DNA from: Micromonospora endolithica
GTDB taxonomy: Bacteria > Actinomycetota > Actinomycetes > Mycobacteriales > Micromonosporaceae
DNA: 64,000 nt
Reading direction: 5' to 3'
NCBI RefSeq assembly: GCF_003626595.1
Contig: NZ_RBAK01000010.1
Span: forward strand, 124,001 to 188,000
Shown: positions 24,138 through 32,489 of the stretch, piece after piece
Numbering within the stretch: position 1 is the stretch's first letter
Layout of the letters: every line of letters begins with the position of its first letter
Made by a program: the position numbers and the translations under genes
Notes under the pieces: generated by a model
The model's input: the letters and a program-made list of their open reading frames with translations, nothing else
Databases searched by the model: none
Told to the model about the DNA's origin: nothing

Positions 24138-25163
24138 ATGAGGATCGGCATTGTGGGGGCCACCGGCCAGGTCGGTGGCGTGATGCGGCAGGTGCTGGCG
24201 GCACGCGAGTTCCCGGCGGAACAGCTTCGGTTGTTCGCCTCGGCGCGGTCGGCCGGGCGCACCCTGCCCTGGCGGGACGGCGAGGTCACCGTGGAGGACG
24301 CGGCCACCGCCGACTACTCCGGGCTGGACATCGTGCTCTTCTCCGCCGGCAAGGGCACCGCGAAGGAGCTGGCGCCCCGCGTCGCCGCCGCCGGCGCGGT
24401 GGTGATCGACAACTCCTCGGCGTTCCGGATGGACCCGGAGGTGCCGCTGGTGGTGGCCGAGGTCAACCCGCACGCCGCGCTGGCCCGGCCCCGGGGCATC
24501 ATCGCCAACCCGAACTGCACCACGATGGCCGCGATGCCGGTGCTGCGCCCGCTGCACGACGAGGCGGAGCTGACCAGCCTCGTCGTCTCCACGTACCAGG
24601 CGGTCTCCGGTGCCGGCCTGGCCGGCGTGGCCGAGCTGGACGAGCAGGTCCGCAAGGTCGCCGAGGACGCCGCCGGCCTCGCCTTCGACGGCACGGCGGT
24701 GGCGTTCCCGGAGCCCCGGTCGTTCGCCCGGCCGATCGCGTTCAACGTGCTGCCGCTGGCCGGCTCGATCGTCGACGACGGCTCGGCGGAGACCGACGAG
24801 GAGCAGAAGCTCCGCAACGAGAGCCGCAAGATCCTGGAGATTCCGGGCCTGAAGGTCTCCGGCACGTGCGTCCGGGTGCCCGTCTTCACCGGTCACTCGC
24901 TCCAGATCAACGCCCGGTTCGCCCGGCCGATCACCCCGCAGCGGGCCCGTGAGCTGCTCGACGGCGCACCCGGCGTGGCGCTCAGCGACGTGCCCACCCC
25001 GCTCGAGGCGGCCGGCCAGGACCCGACGTACGTGGGACGGATCCGCGCCGACGAGACGGTGGAGCACGGCCTGGCGCTGTTCTGCTCCAACGACAACCTG
25101 CGCAAGGGCGCGGCGCTCAACGCCGTGCAGATCGCCGAGCTGGTCGCCGCCGAGCGCGCCTGA
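24138..25163 (+). CDS. asd: Aspartate-semialdehyde dehydrogenase
   Basis: Reduces aspartyl phosphate to aspartate semialdehyde, supplying Lys/DAP, Thr and Met. The NADP motif 'IGIVGATGQVGGVM' starts at residue 3. The catalytic Cys is in 'GIIANPNCTTMAAMP', the substrate region is 'STYQAVSGAGLAGVAEL' (Gln), and the acid/base His is in 'RVPVFTGHSLQIN'. The 341 residues are normal. ATG 24138 lies 7 bases after TAGCCT (24125-24130), suggesting leaderless translation. The usual aspartokinase gene is not next to it in this window. Confidence 0.93.
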   Translation: MRIGIVGATGQVGGVMRQVLAAREFPAEQLRLFASARSAGRTLPWRDGEVTVEDAATADYSGLDIVLFSAGKGTAKELAPRVAAAGAVVIDNSSAFRMDPEVPLVVAEVNPHAALARPRGIIANPNCTTMAAMPVLRPLHDEAELTSLVVSTYQAVSGAGLAGVAELDEQVRKVAEDAAGLAFDGTAVAFPEPRSFARPIAFNVLPLAGSIVDDGSAETDEEQKLRNESRKILEIPGLKVSGTCVRVPVFTGHSLQINARFARPITPQRARELLDGAPGVALSDVPTPLEAAGQDPTYVGRIRADETVEHGLALFCSNDNLRKGAALNAVQIAELVAAERA

Positions 25164-25179
25164 TCCCGCCCCGGCCGCC

Positions 25180-25214
25180 GATCCGCCCGATGTCTTTCGG
25201 ACCTCGGGCGGATC
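25180..25214. terminator. Terminator after asd
   Basis: Perfect 11-bp inverted repeat (25180-25190 with 25204-25214) lies 16 bases after the asd stop, without a T-run. Confidence 0.6.
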
Positions 25215-25307
25215 ACGCGTCGCGCCGCCGCGCCGGCGGCACCCTGGCGTGATCGACGTCGTCGGGGTGAGATGGGGAGGCGACCCGACGACCCGACGGA
25301 GGAAACC

Positions 25308-25745
25308 GTGCCGGACGAGATCCCCGAGGCCCTGGCCGACCTGATCGCCGGTCGCTGGATGGGGGTGCTGGCCACCGTCAAGCGGGACGGCCGTCCGCAG
25401 CTGTCCACCGTGGTCTACTCCTTCGACCGGGAGCGGAGCCTGATCCGGGTGTCGGTCACCGACGGCCGGGCCAAGACCGCGAACCTGCGCCGCGACCCAC
25501 GCGCCAGCTTCCACGTCAGCAGCGAGGACGGCTGGGCGTACGCGGTGGCGGAGGCGCGCGCCGAGCTGACCCCGGTGGCCGAACGGGCGGACGATCCGAC
25601 GGTGGCGGAACTGGTCGGGCTCTACCGCGCGGTGCAGGGCGAACACCCCGACTGGGACGACTACCGGGCGGCGATGGTGGCGGAGCGACGCCTGGTGCTG
25701 CGCCTGCACGTCGAGCGGGTCTACGGCATGGCACCGCGCGGCTGA
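25308..25745 (+). CDS. PPOX-class F420-dependent oxidoreductase-like protein
   Basis: Split-barrel flavin/F420-binding protein of 145 residues: 'LIAGRWMGVLATVKRDGRPQLSTVVYSFD' is the first half of the barrel, 'VSVTDGRAKTANLRRDPRASFHV' the cofactor-phosphate region, and 'LYRAVQGEHPDWDDYRAAMVAERRLVLRLHVERVYG' the C-terminal half. This is the pattern of the PPOX-class F420-dependent family rather than true PNPOx. GTG 25308 follows GGAGGAAACC. Monocistronic; substrate unknown. Confidence 0.8.
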   Translation: MPDEIPEALADLIAGRWMGVLATVKRDGRPQLSTVVYSFDRERSLIRVSVTDGRAKTANLRRDPRASFHVSSEDGWAYAVAEARAELTPVAERADDPTVAELVGLYRAVQGEHPDWDDYRAAMVAERRLVLRLHVERVYGMAPRG

Positions 25746-25859
25746 TCCCGCATCCCGGTCACGTTAGCCGAGCCGTCCCCGCCGCAGGGGCCGGCGGACG
25801 GCGTTACCTGCTGCGGGGCGACGGGTAGACCGGGGTGCCGACACCGAGAGGGGAGCACC

Positions 25860-26276
25860 ATGACAACGGTCGGAGAGTTCATGACGACCCGGTTGGTGAC
25901 GATGGACGGCAACGACACGCTGACCGCCGCGGCCCAGGAGATGCGCGACAGCGCCATCGGCGACGTGGTGGTGACCGATGGCGACAGCGTGGTCGGCATC
26001 GTGACCGACCGGGACATCGCGGTCCGGGGCGTGGCGGAGAACATGGACCCGGCCACGACCGCGCTGAACCAGATCACCAGCAAGGACGTGATCACGGTCA
26101 GCCAGTACGACGACGCGGTCGCCGCCACGGACCTGATGCGCACCTACGCCGTACGGCGACTGCCGGTCGTCGACGACGGCCGTCTGGTGGGTCTGGTCTC
26201 GATGGGTGACCTGGCGGTGGAGCGCGAACCGCAGTCGGTGCTCGCCGACATCAGCGCCGACGAGCCGAACAACTGA
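25860..26276 (+). CDS. CBS domain pair protein
   Basis: Two CBS domains make up the whole 138-residue protein: residues ~5-62 ('FMTTRLVTMDGNDTLTAAAQEM', 'GDVVVTDGDSVVGIVTDRDIA') and ~68-130 ('ITSKDVITVSQYDDAVAATDLM', 'RRLPVVDDGRLVGLVSMGDLA'). The 'GIVTDRD' and 'GLVSMGD' ends are the usual nucleotide-binding turns. It is a stand-alone adenine-nucleotide sensor with no effector domain. GAGGGGAGC precedes the ATG. A strong terminator follows. Confidence 0.85.
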   Translation: MTTVGEFMTTRLVTMDGNDTLTAAAQEMRDSAIGDVVVTDGDSVVGIVTDRDIAVRGVAENMDPATTALNQITSKDVITVSQYDDAVAATDLMRTYAVRRLPVVDDGRLVGLVSMGDLAVEREPQSVLADISADEPNN

Positions 26277-26297
26277 CCCGTCTGCCACGGACGCGCG

Positions 26298-26325
26298 CCG
26301 GCTCCCCGGTCCGGGGAGCCGGTTT
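26298..26325 (+). terminator. Rho-independent-like terminator after the CBS gene
   Basis: Perfect 11-bp stem (26298-26308 with 26312-26322, loop of 3) is followed by TTT. Confidence 0.75.
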
Positions 26326-26484
26326 CGCGTACCGGGTGGTCGTTCGCGCTGGTGGCGGGCCCTGCCTCACCCGATCCGGGCGAGGTTGACCGGCCGCCGG
26401 GCGGGGACCCCTCTCGGACGCCGGCACGCCGGGTTGCGACCGGGCGCGGCGGCGGGGACCGGACCGACGGGAGGAGAGGACCCG

Positions 26485-26859
26485 ATGGTGGACGCGACCA
26501 CGCGGTTCTTCGAGGATCTGGACCGGCGGGGCTTCGAGCCGCTGCTGGCGAAGTCCTTCGGGACGCTGCGCTTCGACCTGCACGAGGGGGCCCGGACGAC
26601 GCACTGGACGATCAAGGTCGACCGGGGTCGGATCGACGTGAGCCAGGAGGACCTGGAGGCGGACACCGTGGTCGGCACGAGTCCCGACCTGTTCGAGGAC
26701 ATGGCCGCCGGCCGGGAGCAGGGTATCGCGGCCATCCTGCGCGGCGACATGACGGTCGCCGGCGATCCCCGGCTGCTGGTACAGGTGGAACGGCTCTTCC
26801 CCGGTCACCCGGACGCCCGGGGCCCGCGGCGGCGCTTCAGTCACGAGGAGGTCGTCTGA
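26485..26859 (+). CDS. SCP2 sterol-binding-like domain protein
   Basis: A 124-residue protein that is one SCP2 domain: 'GTLRFDLHEGARTTHWTIKVDRGRIDVSQE', 'ADTVVGTSPDLFEDMAAGR' and 'AAILRGDMTVAGDPRLLVQVERLFPG'. The last part is the conserved lipid-pocket helix. SCP2 domains bind lipids or CoA esters. GGAGGAGAGG precedes the ATG. The stop overlaps the start of the debranching-enzyme-like gene (TGATG), an unusual pairing that suggests a shared process. Confidence 0.75.
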   Translation: MVDATTRFFEDLDRRGFEPLLAKSFGTLRFDLHEGARTTHWTIKVDRGRIDVSQEDLEADTVVGTSPDLFEDMAAGREQGIAAILRGDMTVAGDPRLLVQVERLFPGHPDARGPRRRFSHEEVV

Positions 26860-28922
26860 TGGCGCAGAGCAACACGGTCCGGATCCTGGACGGCAACACG
26901 TTCGTCGTCTGCGAGGACACCGGCGACATCGAGGCGACGCCGAGCGAACCGACCGGGCTCTTCTCGATCGACACCCGGTTCCTGTCCACCTGGGTGCTGA
27001 CGGTCAACGGGGAGCGCCTCAACTCGCTCTCCTACGACGACCTCCAGTACTACGAGTCGAGGTTCTTCCTGGTCCCGGGCATGGCGACGCACTACGTCGA
27101 CGCCAAGCTGTCGATCATCCGGGAGCGGGCGGTGGGGGGTAGCTTCCGCGAGCAGATCACCATCCTCAACCACGACGAGAAGCCCGTCGAGCTGGAGATC
27201 AGGATGGCGGCGGCGTCGGACTTCGCGGACCTCTTCCAGGTCAAGGACGAGATCCTGAACAAGAAGGGCGAGATCTACACCGAGGTGGAGCCGGACAAGC
27301 TGCGGCTGGGCTACCGGCGGGGCAACTTCCGGCGGGAGACGATCATCTCCTGCTCCGAGGAGGCCCGCTTCGACAAGCACGGCTTCGCTTTCACCGTGCG
27401 GCTGGAGCCGAACGAGCAGTGGGACACCCAGGTCGACGTGCAGACCTTCGCGGTCGGTCCGGGCGGCCGGGACCTGCGGATGGGGCTGCGCGCGCACAGC
27501 ACCGAGCGGCTCGCCCTCCAGCACGATCTGGAGGAGTGGATCGCCGCCGCACCCAAGGTCAACAGCCAACACGGCCGGGTCGCCGCGACCTACCGGCGGA
27601 GCCTGGTCGACCTGGCCGCGTTGCGGTTCTCGCCGCTGTCGCTGGGCGGCGCGACCCTGCCCGCGGCCGGCCTGCCGTGGTTCATGACGATGTTCGGCCG
27701 GGACAGCATCTTCACCTGCCTCCAGACGCTGCCGTTCACGCCCGACCTGTCGAAGACGACGCTGCGCATCCTGGCCGCCCTCCAAGGCACCCGCTTCGAC
27801 GACTTCCGGGACGAGGATCCCGGCCGGATCCTGCACGAGATGCGCTACGGCGAGACGGCCGCGTTCGAGGAACAACCGCACTCGCCCTACTACGGGTCGG
27901 TGGACGCCACGCCGCTGTTCCTGGTGCTGCTCGACGAGTACGAGCGATGGAGCGGGGACGTCGCCCTGGTCAAGGAGTTGGAGCCGGAGTGTCGCCGGGC
28001 GCTGAAGTGGATCGACGACTACGCCGACCTGGTGGGCAACACCGGCTACATCTGGTACGAGCGGCGCAACACCGACACCGGCCTGGAGAACCAGTGCTGG
28101 AAGGACTCCTGGGACTCCATCTCCTACCGCGACGGCACGTTGCCTCCGTTTCCCCGGGCCACCTGCGAGGTGCAGGGGTACGCGTACGACGCGAAGACGC
28201 GCGCGGCGCGGATGGCCCGGGAGTTCTGGGGCGACCCCGGCTTCGCCGACCAGTTGGAGCGGGAGGCGGCGCAGCTCAAGGAACGGTTCAACCGGGACTG
28301 GTGGGTCGCCGACGGCGAGTACTACGCCCTCGCGCTCGACCCGGAGGGCCGGCAGTGCGACGTGCTCAGCTCCAACGTCGGTCACCTGTTGTGGAGCGGC
28401 ATCGTGGACGACGAGCGGGCCGAGAAGATCGCCGAACATCTGGTGGGGGACCGGCTCTTCTCCGGCTGGGGTGTCCGGACCCTGGCCGAGGGGGAGATCC
28501 GCTACAACCCGATCGGCTACCACAACGGTGCGATCTGGCCGTTCGAGAACTCGTTCATCGCCTGGGGCCTGCGCCGGTACGGCTTCGCCGAGGAGGCGGC
28601 CATGATCGCCAACGGCATCCTGGACGCCGCCACCTACTTCGACGGGCGGCTGCCGGAGGCGTTCGGTGGGTACCAGCGGGAGCTGACCAAGTTCCCGGTG
28701 GAGTATCCGACCGCGTGCAGCCCGCAGGCCTGGTCCACCGGCGCTCCGCTGCTGCTGCTGCGGACCATGCTGGGTCTGGAGCCGCACGAGGGACACCTCG
28801 CGGTGGAACCGCGGCTGCCGATCGGGATGGGCCGCATCGAGGTGCTGGACATCCCGGGCCGGTGGGGCCGGGTCGACGCGTTCGCCCGCGGCCGACTCGA
28901 CCTGCACAACCTCGCCGACTGA
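26859..28922 (+). CDS. Amylo-alpha-1,6-glucosidase-like (glycogen debranching) enzyme
   Basis: A 687-residue protein. The N-terminal ~220 residues are the beta-sandwich 'glycogen debranching N-terminal' domain ('NTFVVCEDTGDIEATPSEPTGLF', 'DTRFLSTW'). The rest is an (alpha/alpha)6 barrel of the GH63/GH133-like type: 'GLPWFMTMFGRDSIFTCLQTL', 'YYGSVDATPLFLVLLDEY', 'NQCWKDSWDSISYRDG', 'CEVQGYAYDAK', 'IGYHNGAIWPFENSFIAWG' and 'PTACSPQAWSTGAPLLLL'. The acidic residues of the active site look intact. It should act on alpha-glucans or related glycosides. Coupled to the SCP2 gene. Confidence 0.85.
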   Translation: MAQSNTVRILDGNTFVVCEDTGDIEATPSEPTGLFSIDTRFLSTWVLTVNGERLNSLSYDDLQYYESRFFLVPGMATHYVDAKLSIIRERAVGGSFREQITILNHDEKPVELEIRMAAASDFADLFQVKDEILNKKGEIYTEVEPDKLRLGYRRGNFRRETIISCSEEARFDKHGFAFTVRLEPNEQWDTQVDVQTFAVGPGGRDLRMGLRAHSTERLALQHDLEEWIAAAPKVNSQHGRVAATYRRSLVDLAALRFSPLSLGGATLPAAGLPWFMTMFGRDSIFTCLQTLPFTPDLSKTTLRILAALQGTRFDDFRDEDPGRILHEMRYGETAAFEEQPHSPYYGSVDATPLFLVLLDEYERWSGDVALVKELEPECRRALKWIDDYADLVGNTGYIWYERRNTDTGLENQCWKDSWDSISYRDGTLPPFPRATCEVQGYAYDAKTRAARMAREFWGDPGFADQLEREAAQLKERFNRDWWVADGEYYALALDPEGRQCDVLSSNVGHLLWSGIVDDERAEKIAEHLVGDRLFSGWGVRTLAEGEIRYNPIGYHNGAIWPFENSFIAWGLRRYGFAEEAAMIANGILDAATYFDGRLPEAFGGYQRELTKFPVEYPTACSPQAWSTGAPLLLLRTMLGLEPHEGHLAVEPRLPIGMGRIEVLDIPGRWGRVDAFARGRLDLHNLAD

Positions 28923-29108
28923 ACCCCACCGCCCCGTCGCGAGCCGGGTCGACCCGGATCGACGCGCGACGGGTCGGGCGGGGGCGCGGGATTGACCTTG
29001 TCCTAGGCTCACCCGGCGTGTCACACCCGGCAACCCCATGATCGACATGGTGTGGGCGGGGTGGGCTCGGCCTACGGTGGCGTAACTTACCCGGGGTAAA
29101 GTTGGCGG

Positions 29109-29867
29109 ATGCCGGAACTCGTGTATCCGCCCGTGATCGCCGCCGCCAAGACGATGTTCCGGGTCCTCGACCTGAAGATCACCGTGGAGGGGGCGCACCA
29201 CGTGCCCCGCAGCGGTGGTGCGGTGATGGCGAGCAACCACGTGAGCTACCTCGACTTCATCTTCTGCGGACTGGCCGCGCAGCCGTCCAGGCGCCTGGTC
29301 CGGTTCATGGCCAAGCAGTCGGTGTTCACGCACAAGGTTTCCGGGCCGCTGATGCGCGGCATGCACCACATTCCGGTGGACCGCCGGGCCGGCGCCGGCT
29401 CGTACGCCACCGCGGTCAGCGCCCTGCGCCGGGGCGAGGTGATCGGCGTCTTCCCGGAGGCGACGATCAGCCGGTCGTTCCAGGTCAAGGAGTTGAAGAG
29501 CGGCGCGACCCGGATGGCTCGGGAGGCCGGCGTGCCGGTGCTCCCGGTGGCGCTCTGGGGCGGGCAGCGGCTGTGGACCAAGGCCCGCCCGCGCACCCTG
29601 ACCCACCGGCACGTCCCGATCACCATCATCGTCGGCGAACCGATGGACCCGACGGCGTACGCGGACGCGAACGACATGACCACCGACCTCAAGGTCCGGC
29701 TGACCGCACTGGTCGAGCGGGCCCAGAAGGAGTACCCGGAGTCGCCGGCCGGCCCGGACGACGCCTGGTGGCTGCCGCGGAGCCTGGGCGGCACCGCGCC
29801 GACCCTGGAGGAGGCCGCCGAGCTGGAGGTCCGCCGCCGCGCCGCCGCCAAGGACCCCTGGGCCTGA
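29109..29867 (+). CDS. 1-acyl-glycerol-3-phosphate acyltransferase family protein (PlsC-like)
   Basis: Membrane-associated acyltransferase of 252 residues. The HX4D motif is 'NHVSYLDFIF' (about residues 44-53), followed by 'HIPVDRRAGAGSYATAV' (glycerophosphate site) and 'GEVIGVFPEATIS', in which the usual FPEGT is FPEAT. It transfers an acyl group to lysophosphatidate or a related acceptor. ATG 29109 lies 6 bases after TAAAGT (29097-29102), so the message may be leaderless. A C-rich repeat tract begins right at its stop. Confidence 0.88.
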   Translation: MPELVYPPVIAAAKTMFRVLDLKITVEGAHHVPRSGGAVMASNHVSYLDFIFCGLAAQPSRRLVRFMAKQSVFTHKVSGPLMRGMHHIPVDRRAGAGSYATAVSALRRGEVIGVFPEATISRSFQVKELKSGATRMAREAGVPVLPVALWGGQRLWTKARPRTLTHRHVPITIIVGEPMDPTAYADANDMTTDLKVRLTALVERAQKEYPESPAGPDDAWWLPRSLGGTAPTLEEAAELEVRRRAAAKDPWA

Positions 29868-30015
29868 CCCCACCCCCACCCCCACCCCCACCCCCGCGAT
29901 CTTGCATCTTCTGTCGCGGCGTAAAGGATGAAAGCCGCAATCAGGCGACCCAAAGTGCAAGATCGCGGGAGGGGGAGGGGTGGGGAGGGGTGGGGTGGGG
30001 AGGGGCGCGGGGGTG
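29868..30015. repeat. CCCCCA tract, 13-bp inverted repeat and G-rich tract
   Basis: A CCCCCA-type tract (29868-29895), then perfect 13-bp arms CCGCGATCTTGCA (29894-29906) and its complement (29956-29968) around 49 bases, then a long G-rich tract (29964-30015) made of runs of four and five Gs. The G-rich strand has many more than the four G-runs needed for a quadruplex. The arms probably belong to another dispersed intergenic palindrome family. Confidence 0.7.
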
Positions 30016-30085
30016 GCTGGATCGGTCCGGGGTGAGGCGGGATGGTGTCTGCCTCTTGGGCTACCGGCTTGCCAGGATCGAGAGC

Positions 30086-30760
30086 ATGAGCAACGCGGCA
30101 CTCGTCGTCATCGACGTCCAGGAGTCCTTCCGGCAGCGCCCGATCTGGGCGTACGCCTCGAACCCCGACATCGTCCGGCAGGTCCGACGGCTGGTCGCGA
30201 ACGCGCGCGAGCGCGGTGACCTGGTCGTCTGGGTCCTGCACGCCGAACCGGGAACCGGCGATGTCTTCGACCCGGTCAACGGCCACGTCCGCCTGATCGA
30301 CGGGCTCGTCCCGGTACCCGGGGAGCCGACCCTGGTGAAGACCTCGCACAACGCCTTCACCACCACCAACCTCCAGCAGCTGCTCACCCAGGCCGGGGTG
30401 GGCGCGGTGACGGTCTGCGGCATCCGTACCGAGCAGTGCGTCGAGACCACCGCCCGGATCGGCAGCGACCTCGGCTACGCGATGACGTTCGTGACCGACG
30501 CGACCGTGACCTTCCCGACCCCGCACCGGGACCTGCCGGCCTCCGCGACGCTGGCCGAGATCCTCGCCGACCCGCGCACCCTGCCGGTGGGGGAGATGAT
30601 CGCCCGCACCGAGTACGCCCTCGCCGGCCGCTTCGCCACCGTCCGCACGGTCGCCGAGGTCACCGCCGCCACCGACATCGCGGAAGCCGCCGCGGAGCCC
30701 GCCGCCACCGGAACCGCGAGCGCCACCGGCGCGACGACGTACGCCGGCGTGCGAGGCTGA
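30086..30760 (+). CDS. Isochorismatase-like cysteine hydrolase
   Basis: A 224-residue protein with the catalytic triad of the family: Asp in 'LVVIDVQESF' (residue ~9), Lys in 'TLVKTSHNAFTTTNL', and Cys in 'VCGIRTEQCVETTAR'. 'GYAMTFVTDATVTF' also fits. Members hydrolyse amides or isochorismate; the substrate is not predictable. The last ~30 residues are Ala/Thr-rich and probably a flexible tail. The gene is followed after 5 bases by the GlxA-type regulator, so the regulator probably controls it. Confidence 0.85.
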   Translation: MSNAALVVIDVQESFRQRPIWAYASNPDIVRQVRRLVANARERGDLVVWVLHAEPGTGDVFDPVNGHVRLIDGLVPVPGEPTLVKTSHNAFTTTNLQQLLTQAGVGAVTVCGIRTEQCVETTARIGSDLGYAMTFVTDATVTFPTPHRDLPASATLAEILADPRTLPVGEMIARTEYALAGRFATVRTVAEVTAATDIAEAAAEPAATGTASATGATTYAGVRG

Positions 30761-30765
30761 CCGTC

Positions 30766-31746
30766 ATGGCCCGGGTCGTCTTCCTGCTGGTGCCGCAGGT
30801 GCACCTGCTCGATCTCGCCGGCCCGGCCCAGGTCTTCTCCACGGCCGCCGACCTCGGCTACGACTACCGGTTGCACTACGTCGCCGACCGCGAGGTGGTG
30901 CCGACGGTGCAGGGTGTGCCGCTGGTGGCGGACCTCCGGTGGCCCGAGCTGACCCGGGACGACCTCGTCGTCGTACCCGGATGGCGGGTCGCCGCGCACG
31001 GCCCGGCGGGGCCGGTCGGCCCGGCGGACCTGCGGCGGCTGGCCGAGCACCACGCGGCGGGCGGGACCGTCGCCAGTGTGTGCGCCGGGGCGTACGCCCT
31101 CGGCAGCGCCGGCCTGCTGGACGGCCGGCGCTGCACCACCCACCACGAGGTGCAGGACGGGCTGGCACGCCGGCATCCGGCGGCGCTGCTGGTCCGGGAC
31201 GTGCTCTACGTGGTCGACGACCGGGTGGTCACCTCCGCCGGCATCGCCAGCGGCATCGACGTGGCGCTGCACCTGGTGGCCACCCGGCACGGACCGGCGG
31301 CGGCGGCGCGGATCGCCCGCACCCTGGTGGTGTACGCGCGGCGCAACGGCCACGAGCCGCAGGCCAGCGCGTTGATGCGGCACCGGTCGCACCTGTCCGA
31401 CGTGGTGCACCGGGTGCAGGACGTGATCGACGGCCGGTACGCGGAGCCGCTGCCGCTGGCCGAGCTGGCCGCCGCCGGCGGGGTGGCCGAGCGGACGCTG
31501 ACCCGGCTGTTCCGGCAGACCACCGGCCTCACCCCGCTCGGCTACCAGCAGCGGCTGCGGGTGGAGCGTGCCGAACACCTGATCGGGCACGGGGCGACCG
31601 TGGAGTCGGCCGCCCGTACCGTCGGCTTCACCGATGCCCGGATGCTGCGTCGGCTGCGGGCCCGGGCCACGCCCGGTCGGGGCGGTGCGGCCGGTAGTAG
31701 TCGTCCCGGGAGTGAAACTCCACCGGTAGCGACCCGGGCAGGGTGA
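30766..31746 (+). CDS. GlxA-type regulator (DJ-1/PfpI plus AraC domains)
   Basis: N-terminal DJ-1/PfpI domain (residues ~1-165): 'FLLVPQVHLLDLAGPAQVF', the nucleophile-elbow region 'ASVCAGAYALGSAGLLDGRRCTTHH' and 'VTSAGIASGIDVALHLV'. The AraC DNA-binding domain follows: 'LPLAELAAAGGVAERTLTRLFRQTTGLTPLGYQQRLRVERAEHLI' and 'VESAARTVGFTDARMLRRLRAR'. The end is odd: after the second helix-turn-helix the usual 'TPxxYRxxF' is replaced by a Gly/Ser/Pro-rich tail, and the last 119 bases overlap an opposite-strand gene. It probably regulates the upstream hydrolase. Confidence 0.8.
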   Translation: MARVVFLLVPQVHLLDLAGPAQVFSTAADLGYDYRLHYVADREVVPTVQGVPLVADLRWPELTRDDLVVVPGWRVAAHGPAGPVGPADLRRLAEHHAAGGTVASVCAGAYALGSAGLLDGRRCTTHHEVQDGLARRHPAALLVRDVLYVVDDRVVTSAGIASGIDVALHLVATRHGPAAAARIARTLVVYARRNGHEPQASALMRHRSHLSDVVHRVQDVIDGRYAEPLPLAELAAAGGVAERTLTRLFRQTTGLTPLGYQQRLRVERAEHLIGHGATVESAARTVGFTDARMLRRLRARATPGRGGAAGSSRPGSETPPVATRAG

Positions 31747-32353
31747 TCCGGCCGGCCCTCGCGGGGGGCGCCGGACGGACCCGCAGTGCCAGCACGTCCC
31801 GTTCCGGCGGGGACAGGTCCACCAGGTCCGGGTGCAGGAGCCGGAACTCGGCCACCGCCCGGCGTACCCGTTCGGCCAGCTCGACGATCTCGGCGACCGG
31901 GCCGGCCAGCGCGAGCGCCGGCTGCCGGATGGTGCGCAGCGCGTCGCAGACGACGAGCAGCCGCGCGGTGCCGCCCGGGTCGGCCGGCAGCACCTCCAGC
32001 CGGGACGGCCACTGCCAGCGGATCTGGCCGCTGACCAGGCCGGGCATCCGGACCCCACGGCGGTGCCGGGCATCGCCGGCCACCCCGACCACGGACATCT
32101 GCGAGCCGGCGCCGACGTAGGCCACCCGCCGGTCGGTGACCGTCACCGCCACCGGGTCGGGCAGGCCCCAGCACCGCCACCCCTCGGTGGGATCGAGCAG
32201 GTAACCCTCGGCGTGCAGCCGGTGCCGGTGGAGCACCCGCTCACCCGGGTCGAGGGCCAGTTCGTGTCGCCGGTCGAGCACCGGCCCGACGTCGTCGTCC
32301 GGCGCGTCGAACCGGTGCGGTGCGATGAAGAAGGGGGACGCGTCATCGTGCAT
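31628..32353 (-). CDS. Hypothetical protein
   Basis: A 241-residue soluble protein with GGGAGG upstream of ATG 32353. Beta-rich central segments 'GERVLHRHRLHAEGYLLDP', 'DPVAVTVTDRRVAYVGAG' and 'IRWQWPSRLEVLPADPGGTARLLVVCDALR' have the feel of a PH-like membrane-signalling fold (inference from pattern only). A helix 'VAEIVELAERVRRAVAEFRLLHP' follows. The C-terminus overlaps the end of the GlxA-type gene on the other strand. No family assigned. Confidence 0.6.
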   Translation of the reverse strand: MHDDASPFFIAPHRFDAPDDDVGPVLDRRHELALDPGERVLHRHRLHAEGYLLDPTEGWRCWGLPDPVAVTVTDRRVAYVGAGSQMSVVGVAGDARHRRGVRMPGLVSGQIRWQWPSRLEVLPADPGGTARLLVVCDALRTIRQPALALAGPVAEIVELAERVRRAVAEFRLLHPDLVDLSPPERDVLALRVRPAPPARAGRITLPGSLPVEFHSRDDYYRPHRPDRAWPGPAADAASGHR

Positions 32354-32489
32354 CGTCACGACCTCCCGGTGTGCGCGCATCTCCGGGGCCCGCCGGAAGC
32401 CACCCCCGCCGGGGCTCAGCCCCGTGCGTCCCGACCGCCCCTTACCCCGTCGAGCCTCACCCACCCGGGCCCGACTGTCATGACGCCCG

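Noticed and set aside
26841..30101. A 1086-codon open frame on the minus strand
   Set aside because: It is antisense to three well-supported genes and has the Arg/Gly/Val-rich composition of a high-GC shadow frame.
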